Shown: positions 10,192 through 19,977 of the stretch, one piece after another
How the letters are laid out: every line of letters begins with the position of its first letter
Numbering within the stretch: position 1 is the stretch's first letter
NCBI GenBank assembly: GCA_963701715.1
Contig: CAVPAX010000004.1
Coordinates: 62,001 to 126,000 of the forward strand
DNA length: 64,000 nt
Reading direction: 5' to 3'
From: Methylotenera_A sp963701715
GTDB lineage: Bacteria > Pseudomonadota > Gammaproteobacteria > Burkholderiales > Methylophilaceae
Notes under the pieces: model-generated
What the model was told of the DNA's origin: nothing
What the model saw: the letters and a program-made list of their open reading frames with translations, nothing else
Databases searched by the model: none
Program-made: the position numbers and the translations under genes

Positions 10192-11956
10192 ATGTCAGAA
10201 AAAGCCCCAATTCCCGCCGCCTCAAATTTTATTCGCGGTATTATCGACCGCGATTTAGCCGAAAATAAATTCGCCGCCAAAAAATGGGCTGGCAGTCCGG
10301 GCGATGCCGCGCACCAAGCCACAGGCCAGGTAGATTCTGCAAAAATCCGCACGCGCTTTCCGCCCGAGCCTAACGGCTATCTGCACATTGGCCATGCTAA
10401 GTCTATCTGCCTGAATTTCGGTTTGGCGCGCGATTACGGCGGCATTTGCCACCTAAGATTTGATGATACCAACCCGGAAAAAGAAAGCCAGGAATATGTC
10501 GATAGCATCACCGAAATGGTGCACTGGCTTGGTTTTGGCTGGGAGAATGGCGATGAGAGCAATCTGTATTTTGCTTCTGATTATTTCGATTTTATGTACG
10601 CGGCAGCAGAAAGCCTGATTGAACACGGCCATGCTTATGTGGATGCCAAACCGCCGAGGAGATGCGCGCTAATCGCGGCACACTCACTGAAGCCGGTAAA
10701 GATTCGCCTTACCGCAACCGCAGCGTTGAAGAAAATTTGAAATCTTCCGCGAAATGCGTGATGGCAAACACCCAGATGGCTCGATGGTTTTACGCGCAAA
10801 AATCGACATGGCATCGCCCAATATCAACATGCGCGACCCTGCGATTTACCGCATCCGCCGCGCGCACCACCACAACACGGGCGACAAATGGTGCATCTAC
10901 CCCATGTACACATTCGCGCACCCGATTGAGGACGCGCTGGAAACCATCACCCACTCCATCTGCACGCTGGAATTCGAAGACCAAAGGCCCTTCTATGATT
11001 GGCTTCTGGAGCGACTTGCAGAGGCGGCTTTATTGGCGCATCCGTTACCAAAACAATATGAATTTGCGCGACTCAACCTCACCTATGTGGTGCTTTCTAA
11101 ACGCAAGCTTATTCAACTGGTGGAAGAAAAACACGTATCGGGCTGGGATGACCCACGACTGCCTACACTAGCAGGCGCGCGCCGCCGCGGCTATACACCT
11201 GAAGGCTTTAGGCTATTTGCAGACCGCATCGGCGTTAGCAAAAGCGGATAGTATGGATTGAATACACCATACTCGAAGACTGCATGCGCGAAACGCTGAA
11301 CGAGGCCGCAGAGCGCCGCATTGCCGTGCTAGATCCGATTAAACTGGTGATTGATAACTACGACGCCAATAAATCTGAAGATTGCTTTGCTCCTAACCAT
11401 CCGCTAAAACCGGAGCTTGGCAAACGCACCGTTCAACTTTCAAAAGAGTTATGGATAGAACGCGAAGACTTTATGGAAGAGCCTGCTAAAGGCTATTTCC
11501 GCCTGTTTCCCGGCAATATGGTGCGCTTGCGTTATGGTTATGTGGTGAAATGCACTAAGTTGCGAGAAAGATGCTGCAGGCAACGTCACTACTGTGCATT
11601 GCGAATACCTGCCCGATACCAAATCCGGCACGCCGGGCTCGGATGCCGTGAAGGTGAAAGGCAATATTCATTGGGTGAGTGCCGCACATGCTTACGAGTG
11701 CGAAGTACGCCTGTACGACAGATTGTTTAAAGAAGCCAACCCGGGTAGCGGTGACCGTGACTTTCTGGATGACATTAATCCTGATTCCATTAAAACCATT
11801 ACCGCGCAATTAGAGCTGGCCTTGAAAGATGCAATACCTGCCGAGAGTTTTCAGTTTGAGCGCCACGGCTACTTTGTAGCAGATAGAAAAGACAGCGTGG
11901 CTGGCAAGCCCGTGTTTAATAGAACCGTGACATTGCGGGATGCATGGCAGAAATAG
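10192..11956 (+). pseudogene. glnS: Glutaminyl-tRNA synthetase, frameshifted in this sequence
   Basis: Class I synthetase charging tRNA-Gln. The HIGH-type signature is PEPNGYLHIGHAKS and the KMSKS-type loop VLSKRKL; SGWDDPRLPTLAG and the C-terminal anticodon-binding barrels are also present. The frame breaks near 10653 (one C missing: GCC CAA ACC would give DAQTAEEMRANRG), near 10745 (one A missing in an A run), near 11243-11253 (one A and one G extra) and near 11565 (one T extra). Correcting these yields a complete family-like protein of about 587 residues. The gene is normally essential in bacteria that lack GatCAB-based Gln-tRNA synthesis, so sequence error is more likely than true loss. 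Confidence 0.9.
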
Positions 11957-11987
11957 TCATCAACTATAACTACTTTTAAAATTTTTG

Positions 11988-12554
11988 ATGCAATCCATTA
12001 ACAAAGCGCAAGCCTACCGCCTCCTTAACCATGGCCCCACCGTGCTCATCACCTCTGCTCATAATTACAAACGCAATATCATGGCGGCGGCGTGGGTATG
12101 CGCACTGGATTTTGACCCGTCCAAAATCACAGCGGTGATTGATAAAAACACCTACACCCGCGAACTGATTGAAGCGGAAGGCATGTTTGCCATCAATATC
12201 CCCTGCTTGGCGCAGCTGGACATGGTGCGCCAGGTGGGCATCACAAGCGGCCGTGATCTGCAGGGCACTGATAAATTTGATAAATTTGGCATCGAAACAT
12301 TTGCTGCACAGCACATTACTGCGCCGCTAGTAAAAGGCTGCGTAGGTTGGCTGGAATGCAGAATCATCCCCGAGCCGCACAACCAAAACAGTTACGACTT
12401 ATTCGTGGCCGAGGTGATGGCCGCCTATGCCGATGAACATGTGTTTAGCGACGACCATTGGCATTTTGAAGGACACGACGAATTGCGTACCATTCACCAT
12501 GTTGCCGGTGGCGAGTTCTTTATCACTGGCGCGGCAATAAAAGCATCGCTCTAA
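11988..12554 (+). CDS. Flavin-reductase-like domain protein
   Basis: A protein of 188 residues with the split-barrel, FMN-binding fold of the flavin reductase-like family: an N-terminal strand GPTVLITSAHNYKRNIMAAAWV, the middle FAINIPCLAQLDMVRQVGITSGRD and C-terminal HHVAGGEFFITG. Such proteins reduce flavin with NAD(P)H or act as flavin-dependent oxidoreductases; the substrate cannot be read from sequence. The start is the ATG at 11988 (a TTG precedes it in frame). It follows glnS by 31 bp on the same strand. Confidence 0.8.
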   Translation: MQSINKAQAYRLLNHGPTVLITSAHNYKRNIMAAAWVCALDFDPSKITAVIDKNTYTRELIEAEGMFAINIPCLAQLDMVRQVGITSGRDLQGTDKFDKFGIETFAAQHITAPLVKGCVGWLECRIIPEPHNQNSYDLFVAEVMAAYADEHVFSDDHWHFEGHDELRTIHHVAGGEFFITGAAIKASL

Positions 12555-12701
12555 CTTTATACTCAAAACGAAAGCCAACGTTATTGTATGACTGGTGTAA
12601 GGGGTAACACTTAAGGCAAGCCCAAAACTCACCTAAAAGCCTATAATTAACAGTATCATCATGGCAAAATAGACTAGGCAGAATAACAACTGACATACCC
12701 T

Positions 12702-13871
12702 ATGCGACGCATCATCATTATCCTCATACTCATTGCAGGCGCAGGCGCTGCTTACTGGTGGTTTACCAAGCCCAAGCCGATTACTGTTGCGCTGGTTGAG
12801 GTTGGGCGCGGCAAGGTAGAAGCCAGCGTGGCCAATACGCGCGCCGGCAGTGTGGAAGCCTGCCTGCGCACACGCCTATCGCCCATCAGCGGCGGACGCA
12901 TCGCTTACCTTGGCGTTAAAAAAGGCGACCACGTTAAAAAAGGCCAGGTGTTATTGCGCCTTTGGAACGATGACCAGCAAGCGCAAAGCAACTGGGCGCA
13001 AACACAGGTGGCCACCAGCCAGAAACGTATTGCCGAAGCCTGTGCAATCGCCGATAACGCCGAACGCGAAGCAGCGCGCATGGCAGAACTGCGTGCAAAG
13101 GGTTTTATCTCTAAAAGCGGTGAGGAGAAATCCCGTTACGAGGCACAATCGCGCCGCGCCGCATGCGATGCCGCGCGTGCCGATGTGACGCAGGCTAAGG
13201 CACGCGTAAAAGTGACGAAAGTGGAGCAAGACCGCACCGTGCTAACCGCTCCGTTTGACGGCATTGTGGCGGATATCGTCGGCGAACTGGGTGAATACAC
13301 CACGCCATCGCCCCCCGGTGTGGCAACGCCGCCCGCGATTGACCTGATTGATGACAGTTGCCTATACATAGAAGCGCCGATGGACGAAGTAGATGCGCCC
13401 AAGATACGCATGGGGCAATCTGCGCGGGTTTCTTTGGACGCGTTGCCGGGTAAGGCCTTGCCCGGGCATGTAAAACGCGTTGCTCCTTATGTGGTGGCGG
13501 TGGAAAAACAGGCGCGTACAGTGGATGTGGAAGTATCGCTGGATAACGCTGAAGATACCCAAAAATTGTTAGTGGGTTATAGTGCCGATGTGGAAATTGT
13601 ACTGGATAGCCACGACAATGTGCTGCGCGTGCCGACATCTACCCTCATAGAAGGCAATAAAGTGCTGGTTTACCAACCAGAAACTAAAAAACTGGAAGAA
13701 CGCGCTATCAAGGCGGGCATTACCAACTGGGAATACACCGAGGTTCTGGATGGCCTGAAACAGGGCGAGCGCATTGTGGCCTCGCTTGAGCGCGAAGGCG
13801 TGAAAGCGGGTGTTACCGTCAAGCCGGAAACAGGTACGGACAGCGCCCCCGAAAAAATCAAGGCGAAATAA
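12702..13871 (+). CDS. Efflux periplasmic adaptor subunit (HlyD/MacA family)
   Basis: Membrane-fusion protein of a tripartite ABC exporter. It has an N-terminal membrane anchor (residues 1-20, IIIILILIAGAGAAYWWF), a lipoyl-like half-motif (LRTRLSPISGGRIAYLGVKK), an alpha-helical hairpin rich in Ala/Lys/Arg/Glu (about 85-165), the second lipoyl half (VLTAPFDGIVADIVGELGE), and beta-barrel and membrane-proximal domains. The 389-residue length is usual. It is the first gene of a four-gene operon with an ATPase and two permeases; no TolC-type outer-membrane channel is nearby, so a distant one would be needed. Confidence 0.9.
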   Translation: MRRIIIILILIAGAGAAYWWFTKPKPITVALVEVGRGKVEASVANTRAGSVEACLRTRLSPISGGRIAYLGVKKGDHVKKGQVLLRLWNDDQQAQSNWAQTQVATSQKRIAEACAIADNAEREAARMAELRAKGFISKSGEEKSRYEAQSRRAACDAARADVTQAKARVKVTKVEQDRTVLTAPFDGIVADIVGELGEYTTPSPPGVATPPAIDLIDDSCLYIEAPMDEVDAPKIRMGQSARVSLDALPGKALPGHVKRVAPYVVAVEKQARTVDVEVSLDNAEDTQKLLVGYSADVEIVLDSHDNVLRVPTSTLIEGNKVLVYQPETKKLEERAIKAGITNWEYTEVLDGLKQGERIVASLEREGVKAGVTVKPETGTDSAPEKIKAK

Positions 13872-13877
13872 TTCCGC

Positions 13878-14591
13878 ATGACCGCCGAAAGCCTCATAGA
13901 ACTCAACGGCATTGAGCGCACTTTTATTCTGGGCGACAGCAAAGTACACGCCCTGCGCAACGTCAATTTAAGCATCTTACCCGGTGAATATATCGCCGTG
14001 ATGGGCCCATCCGGCTCCGGAAAATCTACGCTACTTAACTTAATCGGCCTGCTGGACGGACCCGATGAGGGCACGTATAGGCTGGAAGGCCGCGATGTGA
14101 CGACGCTTGACCCGGATGAACTGGCAGCCGTGCGCAGCAGGCGTATCGGCTTTATTTTCCAAAGCTTTCATTTGGTCCCCCGGCTGAGTGCCGCTGGCAA
14201 CATCGAGCTGCCACTTACCTTGGCAGGCATTCCGGCTTCTGAGCGCACCAGGCGGGTATCGCAGGCGCTTAAGGAATACGGACTGGAAGACAGGGCGCAC
14301 CATAGACCCAATGAACTTTCCGGCGGGCAACGCCAGCGCGTGGCGATTGCACGGGCGACCATTCTACGCCCAGCCGTTCTGCTGGCGGATGAGCCGACCG
14401 GCAATCTTGACCGCACGACCGGGGAAGAAGTGGTGCGACTTCTGGAAGCGCTGAATGCACAGGGCATGACGCTGATTGTGGTGACGCACGACCAGGCGCT
14501 TGGCGCGCGGGCACGGCGCCAGATCAGGATGGAAGATGGCGGCGTTGTGAGCGATATTACCAGCACTGAGAGCCCCGTTCAGGCGACATGA
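13878..14591 (+). CDS. ABC transporter ATP-binding protein (MacB/LolD type)
   Basis: ATPase of the MacB/LolD (DevA-like) class. It shows Walker A GPSGSGKST (about residues 37-45), Q-loop FQSFHLVPRLSAAGN, signature LSGGQRQR, Walker B VLLADEPTGNLD and the H-loop VVTHD. There is no fused permease; 237 residues is the standard length for the stand-alone form. It is separated from the adaptor gene by 6 bp, and its TGA overlaps the ATG of the first permease (ATGA), which indicates coupled translation. Confidence 0.93.
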   Translation: MTAESLIELNGIERTFILGDSKVHALRNVNLSILPGEYIAVMGPSGSGKSTLLNLIGLLDGPDEGTYRLEGRDVTTLDPDELAAVRSRRIGFIFQSFHLVPRLSAAGNIELPLTLAGIPASERTRRVSQALKEYGLEDRAHHRPNELSGGQRQRVAIARATILRPAVLLADEPTGNLDRTTGEEVVRLLEALNAQGMTLIVVTHDQALGARARRQIRMEDGGVVSDITSTESPVQAT

Positions 14592-15796
14592 GGATTCTTG
14601 ACACATTCCGCTTTGCCGGACAGGCTGCGACCGGCACACCGTTACGTACAGGCTTGCTGATATTGGCAATGTCGATAGGCGTGGCTGCAGTGGTGATATT
14701 AACGGCATTGGGTGACGGTGCGCGCCGCTATGTAGTGGGTGAGTTCTCTGCCATTGGCAGCAATCTGGTGATTGTGTTGCCGGGCCGTTCGGAAACGCGC
14801 GGCTTTAATCCTGCCAATCTTGTCACCAGTACGCCACGTGACCTTACCGTGGATGACGCTGCTGCGCTGCTTCGGCTATCAGGGGTTGAGCGTATTTCGC
14901 CCATCCTGATTGCCACCACCGAAATTAATGCTGCCGGCAAATTGCGAGAGGCCATGCTGCTTGGCACCAATGCCGATTATGTACGAGTGCGACAAATGAA
15001 AATGGGGCTGGGGCGCTTTCTCTCCAAAGATGAGGTCGGTCACGGCTCGGCAGAAGTGGTGCTTGGCGCGCTTATCCGTCAGGAGATTTTTGGCGCAGAA
15101 AACCCGCTGGGCAAAACCGTACGGATTGGCGACCGGCGGCTGCGCGTAGTTGGCGTGCTAAGTGAAGGCGGTCGCGGTATGGGTATGTCATCCAACGAGT
15201 TGGTGATTGTACCGGTAGCGACTGCACAGGCTATGCTGAATACCAATACGCTGTTTCGTATTCTGGTGGAAGCGCGAAGCCGGGACCAACTTGGTGAGGT
15301 TAAAACACGCGTACTGAAGATGATCACCCAGCGCCATGAGGGCGAAGAAGACGTGACTGTGATTACACAAGACGCTGTGCTGGAAACATTCGACAAGATT
15401 TTGAATGTACTCACGCTTGGTGTTGCTGGCATCGCTGCAATCAGCCTGGCGGTAGCCGGTATTTTAGTGATGAACGTGATGCTGGTTTCCGTGACCCAGC
15501 GCACAGGTGAAATCGGCCTGCTGAAGGCAATTGGCGCCACATCCGGCGCCATTCGCCGCCTATTCATGGTAGAAGCCATTCTGTTATCGTTAACGGGCGG
15601 CATGGTAGGCGTCGGCTTAGGCTATTTCGGCGCCTCGATACTGCGTCAGCTTTACCCTACTTTTCCGGCATATCCGCCGCTATGGGCCGTGGCCGCAGGC
15701 TTTGGAACCGCGCTGCTCTCAGGCGTTATCTTTGGGGTGATGCCTGCGCGCCGCGCCGCGCAGCTTGACCCGATACAGGCATTATCCAAACGCTAA
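14588..15796 (+). CDS. ABC transporter permease, FtsX/MacB type (first copy)
   Basis: Inner-membrane permease of 402 residues in MacB topology: one N-terminal membrane helix (LLILAMSIGVAAVVILTAL), a large periplasmic core domain (about 50-270) and three C-terminal helices with the FtsX motif TGEIGLLKAIGATSGAIRR. With the ATPase and the adaptor it should form a MacAB-like mechanotransmission pump, but with the permease and the ATPase as separate proteins. The second permease gene follows after 2 bp. The substrate is not known. Confidence 0.9.
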   Translation: MRILDTFRFAGQAATGTPLRTGLLILAMSIGVAAVVILTALGDGARRYVVGEFSAIGSNLVIVLPGRSETRGFNPANLVTSTPRDLTVDDAAALLRLSGVERISPILIATTEINAAGKLREAMLLGTNADYVRVRQMKMGLGRFLSKDEVGHGSAEVVLGALIRQEIFGAENPLGKTVRIGDRRLRVVGVLSEGGRGMGMSSNELVIVPVATAQAMLNTNTLFRILVEARSRDQLGEVKTRVLKMITQRHEGEEDVTVITQDAVLETFDKILNVLTLGVAGIAAISLAVAGILVMNVMLVSVTQRTGEIGLLKAIGATSGAIRRLFMVEAILLSLTGGMVGVGLGYFGASILRQLYPTFPAYPPLWAVAAGFGTALLSGVIFGVMPARRAAQLDPIQALSKR

Positions 15797-15798
15797 TT

Positions 15799-17001
15799 AT
15801 GCTGATTGCCGACTCTACAAAATTCGCCCTGCAAGCCATCACATCGCACCGTATGCGCAGCTTTCTCACACTGCTAGGTATCGCAGTCGGCATTGCTGCT
15901 GTTATCCTGCTCACGTCGATTGGTGAAGGTGTGCACCGTTTTGTGCTGGCTGAGTTCACACAATTTGGGACCAATGTCATCAATATTGCACCTGGCAAGG
16001 TAAAAACCGGTGGGCAGCCGCCATCCGGCATCCCCACCACCGCTAGGTTGCTGACGATGGAGGATGCTCAATCCCTCAAACAATTACCTCAGGTCACCGG
16101 TTCTTCACCAATGGTATGGGGTAATTCCGAAGTCGAAAGTAATGGCCGCCTAAGGCGCTCTACCATTTATGGCGTAGATGCCGATTTCACGCGGATATTC
16201 AGCTCTAAAGTACAAATCGGCAACAGTCTACCGCGCGAAGGTGCCGGCAGCTCGCGTGCGCTGGTAGTGCTAGGGAGTAAGCTGCGCAATGAACTTTTTG
16301 GTACAGAAAACCCGCTGGGTGCGCGTGTACGTATTGGCGGACTACATTTTCGCGTGATTGGCGTGATGGCGCCAAAAGGTCAATTTTTAGGTATTGATCT
16401 GGATGATACTGCATTCATTCCGGCTCAACGTGCCATGGAATTATATAACCGTGAAGGATTAACCGAGATACACGTCATTTATGCAGAAGGGGCTTCATCA
16501 GCCACCGTGGCAGCCGCAGTAAAGAAAAGGCTTGCACTGCGACATGGACATGAAGATTTCACCGTGACCACCCAGGAAGACATGTTGAAAACCCTCTCAA
16601 ACATTCTCGACATTTTAACCATGGCGGTAGGCGCGCTAGGCGGAATTTCGCTGCTGGTAGGTGCTGTGGGCATTGTCACTATTATGACGATTTCCGTAAC
16701 AGAACGTACGAACGAAATCGGTTTGTTGGTCGCCCTAGGCGCGCGCCGCCGCACTATCCTGAATTTATTTTTAAGCGAGTCTGTCATCCTTGCAGCATGC
16801 GGTGGCATGCTTGGATTGGCATTAGGAGTCGGACTGGCCCAGATGATACACTTAGCAATCCCGACATTCCCGGTGCACACACCCTGGAGTTTCGCCATCG
16901 GCGGGCTGATGATGTCTGCCATGATAGGCTTGCTAGCCGGAGTTCTTCCAGCAAGAAACGCCTCACGCCTGGACCCGATTGACGCACTGCGTGCAGAATA
17001 A
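15799..17001 (+). CDS. ABC transporter permease, FtsX/MacB type (second copy)
   Basis: Second 400-residue permease in the same topology as the preceding one: helix at about 20-40 (LTLLGIAVGIAAVILLTSIG), periplasmic core, then the FtsX motif TNEIGLLVALGARRRTIL and two more helices. The two copies differ widely in sequence, which suggests a heterodimeric transporter (TMD1 + TMD2 with a shared ATPase dimer), as in other DevC/LolCE-like systems. It ends 15 bp before corA. Confidence 0.9.
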   Translation: MLIADSTKFALQAITSHRMRSFLTLLGIAVGIAAVILLTSIGEGVHRFVLAEFTQFGTNVINIAPGKVKTGGQPPSGIPTTARLLTMEDAQSLKQLPQVTGSSPMVWGNSEVESNGRLRRSTIYGVDADFTRIFSSKVQIGNSLPREGAGSSRALVVLGSKLRNELFGTENPLGARVRIGGLHFRVIGVMAPKGQFLGIDLDDTAFIPAQRAMELYNREGLTEIHVIYAEGASSATVAAAVKKRLALRHGHEDFTVTTQEDMLKTLSNILDILTMAVGALGGISLLVGAVGIVTIMTISVTERTNEIGLLVALGARRRTILNLFLSESVILAACGGMLGLALGVGLAQMIHLAIPTFPVHTPWSFAIGGLMMSAMIGLLAGVLPARNASRLDPIDALRAE

Positions 17002-17016
17002 GTTATCATACCAGGC

Positions 17017-18105
17017 ATGCGTAAACACAAAAAAAATCATCTCAGAAAAGTTGGCATATTGCCTAGAAAACCAGGATCGACTGGCGCAATGGATGTTGCC
17101 AAGCTGGACAAACCAAAGATTAGCAAAATTGCGTACAACGCTTACGAGATGGTTGAATGCGAGCTGACGGTTGAAGCGCTAGTGACTTTTAAACCTGATA
17201 AAAATAAGAAACTATGGCTGAACGTGCATGGTGTGCATGATACCGCAATGATTAAACAGATCGGTGATGCATTTAAATTACATCCACTGGTAGTGGAGGA
17301 TATCTTAACCACCGAACAGCGCCCAAAAGTTGACGAGTTTGATGATTATATCTTTTTAGAAACGCGCAATTTTTATTATGATAAAACCAGTATGTCTGCC
17401 AGCTCGGAGCAGATTAGCTTAGTATTGGGACGCAACTTTTTGCTGACGTTTCAGGAGCGTTCTACCGGTGCGTTTGAGCCTGTGCGTGAGCGTCTGCGTG
17501 CCAGTTATGCCCCGATGCGCGAGCAAGGCGTGGATTATCTGGCTTATGCGTTACTAGATAGCGTTGTAGATAGTTATTTCAAGGTGCTGGAAGATGTGGG
17601 TGATGACAGCGAAGACTTGGAAGAATTGCTGTTAAGAAAACCCAGCAATGCGGAGCTGCATAGCATTCACCAGCTTAAACATGTGAGCATTGAGCTGCGC
17701 CGCGCGGTATGGCCATTGCGTGAAGTGATTAACAACCTGACGCGCAACGAAAAAGGGTTTTTTCAGCCTGCCACTGTGCCATATTTGCGTGATGTTTATG
17801 ACCATACAGTAAGTTTTATCGAATCACTCGAGTCCATTCGTGACTCATTAAGCGGCATGATGGATATTTACATGGCGAGTGTAAGTAACCGTGTAAACCT
17901 TGAAGTGCGTGCCTTAACAGTGGTTGCCATGCTGTTCATGCCAGCGACACTGATTGCAGGTATTTTTGGCATGAATTTTCACTGGATGCCATGGATTAGT
18001 GATCGCAATGGGTTCTGGTGGGCGTTAGGAATTATGGCTGCCATTGCGCTAATTATGATTTTAATCTTCTGGCGTCGGCAATGGTTGAGCAGTAAAACCC
18101 AATAA
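17017..18105 (+). CDS. corA: Magnesium/cobalt transporter CorA
   Basis: Pentameric divalent-cation channel. The cytoplasmic funnel domain occupies about residues 40-290, including the long stalk helix. Two C-terminal membrane helices follow, the first ending in the ion-selectivity signature YGMN-type GIFGMNFHWMPW, the second IMAAIALIMILIFWRR and a basic tail. It is 362 residues from the ATG at 17017; an ATG at 17089 (start of DVAKLDKPK) is an alternative that removes a very basic 24-residue leader. Converges with msrA. Confidence 0.92.
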   Translation: MRKHKKNHLRKVGILPRKPGSTGAMDVAKLDKPKISKIAYNAYEMVECELTVEALVTFKPDKNKKLWLNVHGVHDTAMIKQIGDAFKLHPLVVEDILTTEQRPKVDEFDDYIFLETRNFYYDKTSMSASSEQISLVLGRNFLLTFQERSTGAFEPVRERLRASYAPMREQGVDYLAYALLDSVVDSYFKVLEDVGDDSEDLEELLLRKPSNAELHSIHQLKHVSIELRRAVWPLREVINNLTRNEKGFFQPATVPYLRDVYDHTVSFIESLESIRDSLSGMMDIYMASVSNRVNLEVRALTVVAMLFMPATLIAGIFGMNFHWMPWISDRNGFWWALGIMAAIALIMILIFWRRQWLSSKTQ

Positions 18106-18113
18106 TCTTAAAC

Positions 18114-18647
18114 TTAAGCCTTTAGCAACTCTTTATACTTGGCACGTATTTTCGCCACTTTTGGTGAAGCCACGGCCATGCAATATGGCTGGTTTGGATT
18201 TTTATCGTAATAATATTGGTGATAATCTTCTGCCGGGTAAAATAATTCCGTGCCTTTTATCTCTGTCACAATCGGCGCGCTATAGATATAGGCCGCATTA
18301 AATGCGTCTATCCAGTTTTGAGCAGCGGTAAATTGTACGTCATCCTGACAGAATATGGCCGAACGATATTGCGTACCGACATCGTTACCTTGCCGATTCA
18401 TGGTGGTTGGATCGTGCGAAATCAGGAAGATTTCAAGTAGCTGGTCAAAGCTGATTTCGCTATCGTCAAAAGTAATCTGAATCGCCTCTGCATGACCAGT
18501 ATCGCCATTACAAATATCTTTGTATGTTGGGCTGACTGTATGGCCTCCGATATAGCCAGACACGACCTTCATAACACCTTTAAGCTGACTAAATACAGGC
18601 TCGGTGCACCAAAAACAACCGCCTGCGAAAATTGCAATTTTTTCCAT
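18114..18647 (-). CDS. msrA: Peptide methionine sulfoxide reductase MsrA
   Basis: Reduces the S-epimer of methionine sulfoxide in proteins. The catalytic motif GGCFWCTEPVF (nucleophile Cys12) is at the N-terminus. GYIGGHTVSPTYKDICNGDTGHAEA and DPTTMNRQGNDVGTQYRS-type segments fit the family; the 177-residue length matches the short cytosolic MsrA without MsrB fusion. Single gene between corA (convergent) and the Y-family polymerase (divergent). Confidence 0.96.
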   Translation of the reverse strand: MEKIAIFAGGCFWCTEPVFSQLKGVMKVVSGYIGGHTVSPTYKDICNGDTGHAEAIQITFDDSEISFDQLLEIFLISHDPTTMNRQGNDVGTQYRSAIFCQDDVQFTAAQNWIDAFNAAYIYSAPIVTEIKGTELFYPAEDYHQYYYDKNPNQPYCMAVASPKVAKIRAKYKELLKA

Positions 18648-18711
18648 TTGTTTGAATTTAACCTTTAAAATTTATCTTACAACTTAGTCGGTTTTTTCCA
18701 CAATACATTAC

Positions 18712-19956
18712 ATGTCATTAAATGCATTATATGTCGATTTCAACTCCTACTTCGCCTCGGTAGAACAACAACTTCGTCCTGAGCTTCGTGGCAAACCAAT
18801 TGGAGTTCTGCCGGTTATGGCAGAAACTACTTGCTGTATTGCCGCAAGTTATGAGGCCAAGGCGTTCGGCATTAAGACTGGCACGATGGTGCGCGATGCG
18901 CGTAAGCTGTGCAAAGATATAATTTTTGTTGAGGCAAGGCCACCCCTTTATGTTGAGCATCATCATAAGCTCATCGAAATTGTGGAAAGCTGCACGCATG
19001 TCGAGAAAGTTTTATCTATTGATGAAATGGTATGTAAACTTACAGGCAGTCAGCAAATAAAAGAAAATGCGCTCAAGCTTGCCGCTACAATTAAGCAGAA
19101 AATTAACAAACGCTACCCATATATCCGCAGTTCGATTGGCATTGCGCCGAATACTTTTCTTGCAAAAACCGCATCGAACATGCAAAAGCCTGATGGCTGT
19201 GTGGTGATTGAAGATCTCGATATTCCGCATAAGCTTTATCACCTTAAATTACGTGCTCTGAATGGTATCGGCAGGCAGATGGAAGCACGACTTAATCACT
19301 ACAAAATCGAAACAGTTGAGCAATTATACGCTCTCAATCGCGAGCAACTACGGGCCGTTTGGGGTAGTGTTGAAGGAGAGCGATATTACGATAAACTGCG
19401 AGGTTTGGAGCCTTACTATGTTAAAAATAACCGTAGCAGTTTAGGGCATTCGCATGTGTTACCGCCCGAACAGCGCACGTTGGTAGGCGCTAAGGCCGTG
19501 TTGCACCGCCTGCTACAAAAAGCTGCTATGCGCATGCGCAGTTATGATTTGCTCACTTCGCACATCAGCGTGAAAATAAAATTTCGCTATCCAAAAACCA
19601 AAGAAACATCTCCCTTTTACAACGAGAGAGGCATTAGCGCGACTGACAACACGCTCAATATAACAGATGCCATGGAAGCCTTACTTAAAGAGCTTCCCAG
19701 AGCATATGAAAAACTGGAACCGATTGCTGTTGGGGTGAATTTTACAGAACTTAGTCACGCTGAAGAGGCTGCTTATGACTTATTCGCAGAAAAACCTAAC
19801 ACGACCGAGAAAAAATTGAACAAAGCATTAGATACGTTGAACCTGAAGTACGGCAAAAATACTATTTATTTTGCCGGTGCACACGAAGCACTAAAAGCAG
19901 CTCACATGCGCATTGCATTTAACCATATACCGGATTTAGTGGTGGAAGAAGACTAG
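18712..19956 (+). CDS. Y-family DNA polymerase (DinB-like)
   Basis: Translesion polymerase of 414 residues. Catalytic acids are in place: Asp9 (ALYVDFNSYFASVEQ) and Asp104/Glu105 (LSIDEMV), with a steric-gate Phe14; the palm/fingers segment SIGIAPNTFLAKTASNMQKP and a helix-hairpin-helix LNGIGRQMEARL follow, and a little-finger domain completes it. The N-terminal motif differs from the usual DinB form HVDMDCFFASVE, so it belongs to a divergent clade of the DinB group rather than to standard Pol IV. No lexA box or imuA/dnaE2 partner is visible beside it. It stands alone between msrA and the repeat-protein gene. Confidence 0.85.
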   Translation: MSLNALYVDFNSYFASVEQQLRPELRGKPIGVLPVMAETTCCIAASYEAKAFGIKTGTMVRDARKLCKDIIFVEARPPLYVEHHHKLIEIVESCTHVEKVLSIDEMVCKLTGSQQIKENALKLAATIKQKINKRYPYIRSSIGIAPNTFLAKTASNMQKPDGCVVIEDLDIPHKLYHLKLRALNGIGRQMEARLNHYKIETVEQLYALNREQLRAVWGSVEGERYYDKLRGLEPYYVKNNRSSLGHSHVLPPEQRTLVGAKAVLHRLLQKAAMRMRSYDLLTSHISVKIKFRYPKTKETSPFYNERGISATDNTLNITDAMEALLKELPRAYEKLEPIAVGVNFTELSHAEEAAYDLFAEKPNTTEKKLNKALDTLNLKYGKNTIYFAGAHEALKAAHMRIAFNHIPDLVVEED

Positions 19957-19977
19957 GCTAAATTTAAAATCCTAGTC
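19951..19977. terminator. Inverted repeat between convergent genes
   Basis: GACTAGG and CCTAGTC form a 7-bp stem around an AT-rich 13-base loop, across the stops of the polymerase gene and the convergent repeat-protein gene. There is no clear U-tract, so it is at best a weak bidirectional terminator. Confidence 0.35.
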
